From an uncultured Oribacterium sp. (GTDB lineage Bacteria; Bacillota; Clostridia; Lachnospirales; Lachnospiraceae), in NCBI GenBank assembly GCA_902485915.1, contig CABTMH010000021.1, forward strand, positions 1-6,704: a DNA stretch of 6,704 nt, read 5' to 3'. The notes beneath the pieces were generated by a model that saw nothing but the letters and a program-made list of their open reading frames with translations, was not told the DNA's origin and searched no databases. The translations under genes were made by a program, and so were the position numbers. Numbering within the stretch: position 1 is the stretch's first letter; every line of letters starts with the position of its first letter. Positions 5,821 to 6,704 of the stretch are shown piece after piece.

Positions 5821-6250
5821 CTTAATATATGAGTAGAGGCTTTCATAGTCTCTGCTCTTTCTTTATGATGAAGGTGATTGGTCTGACGTAATTTCCGATT
5901 GGGACACCACGCCCGAAGTTAAATGTGTCAGCCCGCCTTCATCGTTCTACATTCGATTCAGCAAGTTGGGAAAGAATGCTTCTCCCGTTTAACGAAAGAA
6001 TATGAGTAAACCTTGAAGAGCTGGATCCAATCATAAACCACTTACGAAAGGAGCGTCTTTCTCATGATTGCTGTTGGTATTGATGTATCAAAATCCAAGA
6101 GTACAGTCGCCATTCTCAATGGGGATGGCAGCATCCGTGCCAAACCTTTTGATGTCCACCATGTCGCTGATGAGCTACAGGCATTGGTAGATTACATCAA
6201 GAGGACTTCCGAACCTCCAACCATTCTTATGGAGCCTACCAGCCACTATC
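5821..6250 (+). mobile_element. IS110-family insertion sequence, left-end remnant
   Basis: The remnant holds the non-coding left end and the first 62 codons of an IS110 transposase; the rest of the transposase and the right end are missing. The left boundary is placed at about 5821 because the eight host bases before it, TTCCGATT, match the presumed target guide in the element's own bridge RNA at 5893-5900. The right limit is exact: at 6251 the sequence becomes the inverted GyrI-like repeat. IS110 elements have no classical terminal inverted repeats, and none were seen. The remnant cannot move by itself. Confidence 0.8.
5831..6020 (+). ncRNA. Candidate IS110 bridge RNA (left-end non-coding RNA)
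   Basis: The region between the element's left edge and the transposase start has the organisation described for IS110-group bridge RNAs. First comes a 5' hairpin, GAGTAGAG (5831-5838) with CTCTGCTC (5850-5857). Next is a long arm closed by GATGAAGG (5867-5874) with CCTTCATC (5936-5943) and continued by CTGAC (5883-5887) with GTCAG (5927-5931), around an internal loop and a GGG/CCC tip (5901-5903, 5912-5914). Then a second structured arm has a hairpin at 5968-5986 and CAAG/CTTG closure (5962-5965, 6012-6015). The 5' side of the first internal loop contains TTCCGATT, identical to the host flank at 5813-5820. Both ends of the RNA are approximate. Expression was not tested and the recombinase here is truncated, so any activity would need a full element elsewhere. 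Confidence 0.65.
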
Positions 6251-6267
6251 ATTTTACGCTTTCTTAA
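6064..6267 (+). pseudogene. Truncated IS110 transposase (DEDD/RuvC N-terminal fragment)
   Basis: The ATG at 6064 has AAAGGAG at 6047-6053. The protein begins MIAVGIDVSKSKSTVAIL, the classic IS110 RuvC-like opening with first catalytic Asp at D7; LMEPTSHYH supplies the expected Glu at E57. Native sequence ends after codon 62 (6249). The last codons, HFTLS and the stop, come from the reverse complement of the GyrI-like repeat. A full IS110 transposase is around 300-450 residues with two further acidic catalytic residues and a C-terminal serine domain, all absent here. The fragment is not expected to be active. Confidence 0.9.
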
Positions 6268-6410
6268 TCGGATGTCTAATTACAGTTTTCCATTTCTCTG
6301 GAGCAACCTTTCTTGCATCAGACATATAAATCTCGTGGTGCAATCTATCTTTGTTAATATCATTGACATACCCATTTTGTTCTATATAAGTATCCATAAG
6401 AGCAACGGTT
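6251..6410 (-). repeat. Right copy of the long inverted repeat
   Basis: This is the inverted copy of 1-160 with four differences. Its inner end is the exact point where the IS110 transposase is interrupted. ATT at 6251-6253 could belong to either side, so the junction may have up to about three bases of microhomology. The repeat may extend further right, but its partner is cut by the left edge of the window. Confidence 0.95.
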
Positions 6411-6704
6411 GCTGGCTCATTATCAAAAGAACCTATGTGCATAATTTGAACGCATAATCCTTCATCAATCGTAAGATACTCTGCTGACGAACAATCAATT
6501 TTCTTCTTTTTCGTTGCTGTTTCTATCGCCCAGTCAAAATCAGCTTTAGAAATGAAATCAGGCAAACGAATAACAGAAATCCAGTTAAAAGCAGATTTAT
6601 TTGTATAATCTACACCCACGACATCATCCTGCCACCAAAAACCTTCCAATGGCGGAACAACATATTCAAAAAAGCCTTTAATTTTATAATCGGTCTTGTA
6701 ACTC
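6254..6704 (-). CDS. GyrI-like effector-binding domain protein, N-terminus beyond window
   Basis: The frame is open from the right edge to TAA at 6254-6256, with 149 residues visible. It reads in from SYKTDYKIKGFFEYVVPPLEG; the EYVVPPLEGFWW segment is the typical centre of COG4832/GyrI-like proteins of about 200 residues, so some 50 residues are probably missing. An in-frame TTG at 6649 is not a credible start because conserved sequence continues upstream. The family is a stand-alone ligand-binding domain related to the effector domain of SoxS/BmrR-type regulators; no DNA-binding part is visible. The gene is AT-rich (19 of 60 GC at 6541-6600). Its 3' end abuts the IS110 remnant, which faces it. 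GNAT2 lies beyond the remnant on the same strand, as GNAT1 does behind the other copy. Confidence 0.82.
   Translation of the reverse strand, partial: SYKTDYKIKGFFEYVVPPLEGFWWQDDVVGVDYTNKSAFNWISVIRLPDFISKADFDWAIETATKKKKIDCSSAEYLTIDEGLCVQIMHIGSFDNEPATVALMDTYIEQNGYVNDINKDRLHHEIYMSDARKVAPEKWKTVIRHPIKKA

Noticed and set aside
6000..6008. ATATGAGTA repeated at 5827-5835 and 6000-6008 within the IS110 left end, as a possible donor guide
   Set aside because: A right donor guide should be complementary to the element's start, not identical to it; only about four bases pair in that sense, so no donor guide is claimed.

Overview
The window looks like a low-to-medium GC Gram-positive chromosome, probably Clostridia (Lachnospiraceae-like). 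The evidence is strong AGGAGG-type ribosome binding sites, the gene families present (DUF1653, AzlC/AzlD, AAA/DUF4143 ATPase, GyrI-like and GNAT proteins) and an IS110-family remnant. The genus cannot be fixed from the sequence. Both edges cut through genes.

Layout. (a) 1-790, AT-rich: the 3' end of a GyrI-like gene (+), a GNAT acetyltransferase (+), a short repeat and a strong terminator. (b) 800-2627, GC-rich, minus strand: a membrane-anchored Asp-box (BNR) protein followed by a small DUF1653 protein, probably one operon, with a promoter overlapped by a palindrome. (c) 2709-3720, GC-rich, plus strand: azlC and azlD, with overlapping reading frames, forming a branched-chain amino acid exporter; divergent from (b). 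(d) 3739-5034, minus: an AAA ATPase with a C-terminal DUF4143 domain and its own extended -10 promoter. (e) 5103-5790, minus, AT-rich: a second, unrelated GNAT, the same short repeat, a 30-codon peptide ORF with an excellent ribosome binding site, and a possible terminator. (f) 5821-6250, plus: the left end of an IS110-family element, holding a candidate bridge RNA and the first 62 codons of the transposase. It is cut off exactly where (g) begins. (g) 6254-6704, minus: a second copy of the GyrI-like gene, running off the right edge.

The main structural observation is symmetry. The ends of the window are inverted copies: 1-160 and 6251-6410 match at 156 of 160 bases. Inside them, both flanks carry GyrI-like gene, GNAT gene, then a 24-base repeat that begins right after the GNAT stop. 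The two GNATs are not the same gene. The two AT-rich flanks therefore enclose a GC-rich core in a cassette-like arrangement.

The second main observation is the IS110 left end. A structured region upstream of the transposase start fits a bridge RNA. The presumed left target guide in its first internal loop carries TTCCGATT, and the same 8 bases stand at 5813-5820, where the element should meet host DNA. This agreement marks the element boundary and supports a real guide RNA, although the recombinase itself is broken here.
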